From Campylobacteraceae bacterium (GTDB lineage Bacteria; Campylobacterota; Campylobacteria; Campylobacterales; Sulfurovaceae): a DNA stretch of 7,612 nucleotides. Position numbers and translations under genes: made by a program. The notes under the pieces are model-generated. The model searched no databases. It saw only the letters and a list, made by a program, of their open reading frames with translations, and was not told where the DNA came from. Position 1 is the first letter of the stretch, and each line of letters starts with the position of its first letter. This document shows positions 5,679 to 7,612 of this stretch, one piece after another. The stretch spans positions 1-7,612 of the forward strand of contig JALWNF010000024.1 of NCBI GenBank assembly GCA_026995985.1, read 5' to 3'.

Positions 5679-6846
5679 TCAGTTACATATTGATGCTGAA
5701 GCTCTATCTACTCTAGCATTAGTACAAGAGGGGCTTATTAGCCCTGTAGAGACCCTGATGACACAAGAAGAGGCAATAGAGGTACGTAAAACAAAGATGT
5801 ATAAAGGTGTTGCTTTTCCTTTTCCCTTTCTTTTAACACCTGGTGGTAAAAAAAATGAAGAGTGTTTAAAATCTCTAAAAAAAGGTGATGTAGTTGAACT
5901 ATTTAATGAAGGAAAACAGGTTGGAGAACTAGTAGTTGAAGAGACCTTTCATATTGACCCAATTGAGAGACTAAAGTGTATATATGGAACAGCCGATGAG
6001 TCACACCCTGGAGTAAAAAGTACTATGAAAAGATTAGGTAACATTGCTGTTACAGGAGAGTATAGAGTTAACTACCCACTTATTACATCATATAAAAAGA
6101 TGGTTCAAGAGAAGATTAAAGAGGTAAATGCAAAGAATGTCTCAGCACTTATGTTAGCAGCAAATCCACTAAATCGTGCTCATGAACGTATGATACGACA
6201 GACTTTAGACCAATCAGATTTAGTTATTCTATTTTTATTAAAACCTTTTACAAAAGATGGTCTACGCTATGATATACGTTATGATGCTATTTTAACCTTT
6301 ATTGAAAACTTTTTACCCAACAATAAAGTAATTGTTGTACCACTAGAGAACTCCTATATCTTTGCAGGATATAATGAACTTATTTTAGATGCACTAGTTG
6401 CAAAAAATTATGGCTGTACCCGTTTAGTTGTTGGTAAAAATCATGCAGGACTAGGACTATTTTATGACCATAATACAGCAAACTCCATATTTGATGCAAC
6501 AAAGGATATTGATATTGAGGTAAATACATTTGAGGAGTATGTCTACTGTAACAAGTGTCGAACTTTAGTAAGCAAAACAACTTGCCCTCATGGACAACAT
6601 CACCATATACATTACCACTCACCATCTATTTTAAGTCTTATTAATGAGGGAATATTACCACCTTCAATACTAGTAAGACGTGAGGTTTCTGCATCTATTT
6701 TGAGTGCTATGTTTCCTGATAGATTTGAAAATCTTCAAAAGATTTATGACTCACTTATACCAAATGATGGATTAATGGAAGAGCATACAGAAGAGGAGTT
6801 CTATATTAAACTAATGGGACTCTACCAAACAAGCTCATTAACCTAA
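5656..6846 (+). CDS. ATP-sulfurylase-like protein with degraded active site (Cj1609-like)
   Basis: The 396-residue protein has the bacterial sulfate adenylyltransferase layout: a PUA-like N-terminal part (about 1-155), a nucleotidyltransferase core and a zinc-binding C-terminal segment. The motif normally QxRNPxHRAH reads LAANPLNRAH (167-176): the glutamine and the sulfate-binding arginine are lost (L167, A169) and the first HxxH histidine is N173; N170 and H176 remain. GRDHAG reads GKNHAG (260-265). The zinc motif C298-X2-C301-X8-C310, followed by a histidine cluster from 312, is intact. A SPSILSLINEGILPP stretch mirrors the usual SGTKxRExLxxGxxPP. Normal sulfate activation is doubtful; another nucleotidyl transfer or a non-catalytic role is possible. 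ATG 5656 follows AAAAGGA and overlaps the regulator by 23 nt. No APS kinase or other sulfate gene is adjacent. Confidence 0.82.
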   Translation: MASSKRNNQLHIDAEALSTLALVQEGLISPVETLMTQEEAIEVRKTKMYKGVAFPFPFLLTPGGKKNEECLKSLKKGDVVELFNEGKQVGELVVEETFHIDPIERLKCIYGTADESHPGVKSTMKRLGNIAVTGEYRVNYPLITSYKKMVQEKIKEVNAKNVSALMLAANPLNRAHERMIRQTLDQSDLVILFLLKPFTKDGLRYDIRYDAILTFIENFLPNNKVIVVPLENSYIFAGYNELILDALVAKNYGCTRLVVGKNHAGLGLFYDHNTANSIFDATKDIDIEVNTFEEYVYCNKCRTLVSKTTCPHGQHHHIHYHSPSILSLINEGILPPSILVRREVSASILSAMFPDRFENLQKIYDSLIPNDGLMEEHTEEEFYIKLMGLYQTSSLT

Positions 6847-6859
6847 AAAAGATAATAGT

Positions 6860-7351
6860 ATGGATTTAAATCGACTTTTTATAACATTTGGAGCAACAGG
6901 TCTTGCTCCTAAAGCCCCTGGAACTGTAGGTTCATTTGTAGCCCTTGTTGTGGGTCTACTTATTTTACAACTACTCCCTATGCAGACCTTTTTTATGTTG
7001 ACTTTTGTTATTACTATTGTTGGTATATTTGAGATTAACAAATATGAAAAACTAACCAACTCACACGATGATAAAAGCATTGTAATAGATGAAGTATCTG
7101 GTATGTGGATAACGCTGATGTTTTCTCTACCTACTGTAGATATTGTAAACTTCCCTTATGCTTATGAGACTGCTATTGCTCTCTCTTTTGGAGCCTTTAG
7201 GCTCTTTGATATTTGGAAACCTTCACTTATTGGAGTTATTGACCGTAAAGCAAAAGGTGGTTTAGGTGTTATGGGTGATGATGTGTTAGCAGGAATTGCA
7301 GGGGGTATGCTAACAGTTCTATTGCTTCGTGGGTTAGATATGATTTTGTAG
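6860..7351 (+). CDS. pgpA: Phosphatidylglycerophosphatase A
   Basis: PgpA removes the terminal phosphate from phosphatidylglycerol phosphate at the inner membrane, giving phosphatidylglycerol. The 163-residue length is normal for the family. Visible motifs are GLAPKAPGTVGS (14-25), IDEVSG with D77-E78, FRLFDIWKP (113-121) and D128 followed by KGGLGVMGDDVLAG (132-145) with D140-D141. Hydrophobic segments at about 26-58, 85-112 and 142-160 fit a multi-pass membrane protein. It begins 13 nt after the sulfurylase-like gene with a weak ribosome binding site (AAAAAAGATAA), and is the last gene of the operon seen here. Confidence 0.95.
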   Translation: MDLNRLFITFGATGLAPKAPGTVGSFVALVVGLLILQLLPMQTFFMLTFVITIVGIFEINKYEKLTNSHDDKSIVIDEVSGMWITLMFSLPTVDIVNFPYAYETAIALSFGAFRLFDIWKPSLIGVIDRKAKGGLGVMGDDVLAGIAGGMLTVLLLRGLDMIL

Positions 7352-7365
7352 GATATTATCCTACA
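7347..7365. terminator. Inverted repeat at the pgpA stop, possible transcript end
   Basis: TGTAGGATA and TATCCTACA are perfect 9-bp inverted repeats around one base. In RNA about 8 bp could pair around a 3-nt loop. The repeat covers the pgpA stop codon (7349-7351) and lies between convergent genes. No T-run follows on either strand, so it is not a classic intrinsic terminator and may only block exonucleases. Confidence 0.3.
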
Positions 7366-7416
7366 ACAATACTATTTAACTGCATATAGATAATAACACA
7401 AAGAAGAGAGTAAGAA

Positions 7417-7458
7417 GTGTCAGTCACTACAACAGAACCCAATAATAGTAATTTTTAA
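7417..7458 (+). other. 13-codon ORF with ribosome binding site, possible gene remnant
   Basis: GTG 7417 follows AGAGAG by 6 nt and opens a short frame, MSVTTTEPNNSNF, ending at TAA 7456-7458. A -10-like TAGATAAT lies about 30 nt upstream (7386-7393). It resembles a gene start cut short, and its end overlaps the stop of the minus-strand gene by 4 nt. It may equally be chance; I recognise no family. Confidence 0.2.
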
Positions 7459-7612
7459 AAGACAATCTCATACCTCTCAAACCTTTTTAACATCTCCAAA
7501 TCACTCTTACTATCTGAAATAGCAAAGTTGTATCTATATTTGCTATTTGGATATTTTGACTCTATAAACTTTAGTTTGTTTGCTCCATACATGTGGTAAA
7601 AGAGATTATTCT
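7455..7612 (-). CDS. C-terminal fragment of a probable HAD-family phosphatase (5' end outside window)
   Basis: The minus strand stays open from the window edge for 51 codons and stops at TAA (7457-7455). The peptide contains GANKLKFIESKYP and, after FA, ISDSKSDLEMLKRFE. This resembles HAD motifs III and IV: a lysine in a GxNK-type segment, then an SDSxSD acid motif followed by LxxL. The chain ends about 20 residues later, as in HAD-IB-type phosphatases that act on small phosphorylated metabolites; the substrate cannot be guessed. The nucleophile motif (DxDxT) and the start lie beyond the window. It is convergent with pgpA. That this is coding is fairly secure; the family assignment rests on one short motif. 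Confidence 0.6.
   Translation of the reverse strand, partial: NNLFYHMYGANKLKFIESKYPNSKYRYNFAISDSKSDLEMLKRFERYEIVF

Noticed and set aside
6380..7080. Minus-strand ORFs opposite the sulfurylase-like gene and pgpA
   Set aside because: Both overlap well-supported + strand genes in antisense and show no family motif.

Overview
This AT-rich window is best explained as part of a Campylobacterota (epsilonproteobacterial) chromosome, probably from the Sulfurovum/Sulfurimonas-like side of the phylum. The strongest evidence is the block ispDF - orphan response regulator - ATP-sulfurylase-like gene - pgpA. As I remember it, this matches Campylobacter jejuni Cj1607-Cj1608-Cj1609-Cj1610, and ispDF-HP1021 in Helicobacter pylori. 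The fused IspDF enzyme and the HP1021-type regulator also point to this phylum. Genus and synteny are from memory and were not searched.

Positions 1-3608 hold a thiamine-biosynthesis cluster, all on the + strand: the 3' end of thiC, then thiO, thiS, thiG and thiE. Together they make the pyrimidine (ThiC), supply dehydroglycine by glycine oxidation (ThiO), carry sulfur (ThiS), build the thiazole (ThiG) and join the two halves (ThiE). thiF, thiD and a thiH are not in the window. The gaps in this cluster, and the 5' end of thiG, are full of repeats: a duplicated 27-bp unit and a two-hairpin palindromic element between thiC and thiO, heptanucleotide repeats in the first codons of thiG, and a long polypyrimidine/polypurine hairpin before thiE.

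Positions 3609-7351 hold a second, tightly packed operon on the + strand. ispDF starts at TTG behind a good -10 box set in a dyad. The regulator overlaps ispDF by 4 nt (ATGA), the ATP-sulfurylase-like gene overlaps the regulator by 23 nt, and pgpA follows after 13 nt. The regulator lacks the phospho-acceptor Asp, has no cysteine, and has a middle region resembling a shrunken NtrC-type AAA+ domain ahead of a Fis-like helix-turn-helix. The sulfurylase-like protein has lost key substrate-binding residues. The promoter region carries two perfect matches to the published HP1021-box consensus as I recall it (TGTTWCW), which suggests autoregulation.

Positions 7352-7612 hold a small inverted repeat, a 13-codon ORF with a good ribosome binding site, and the 3' end of a minus-strand gene that looks like a HAD-family phosphatase. 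I found no rRNA, tRNA, CRISPR array, insertion sequence or riboswitch.
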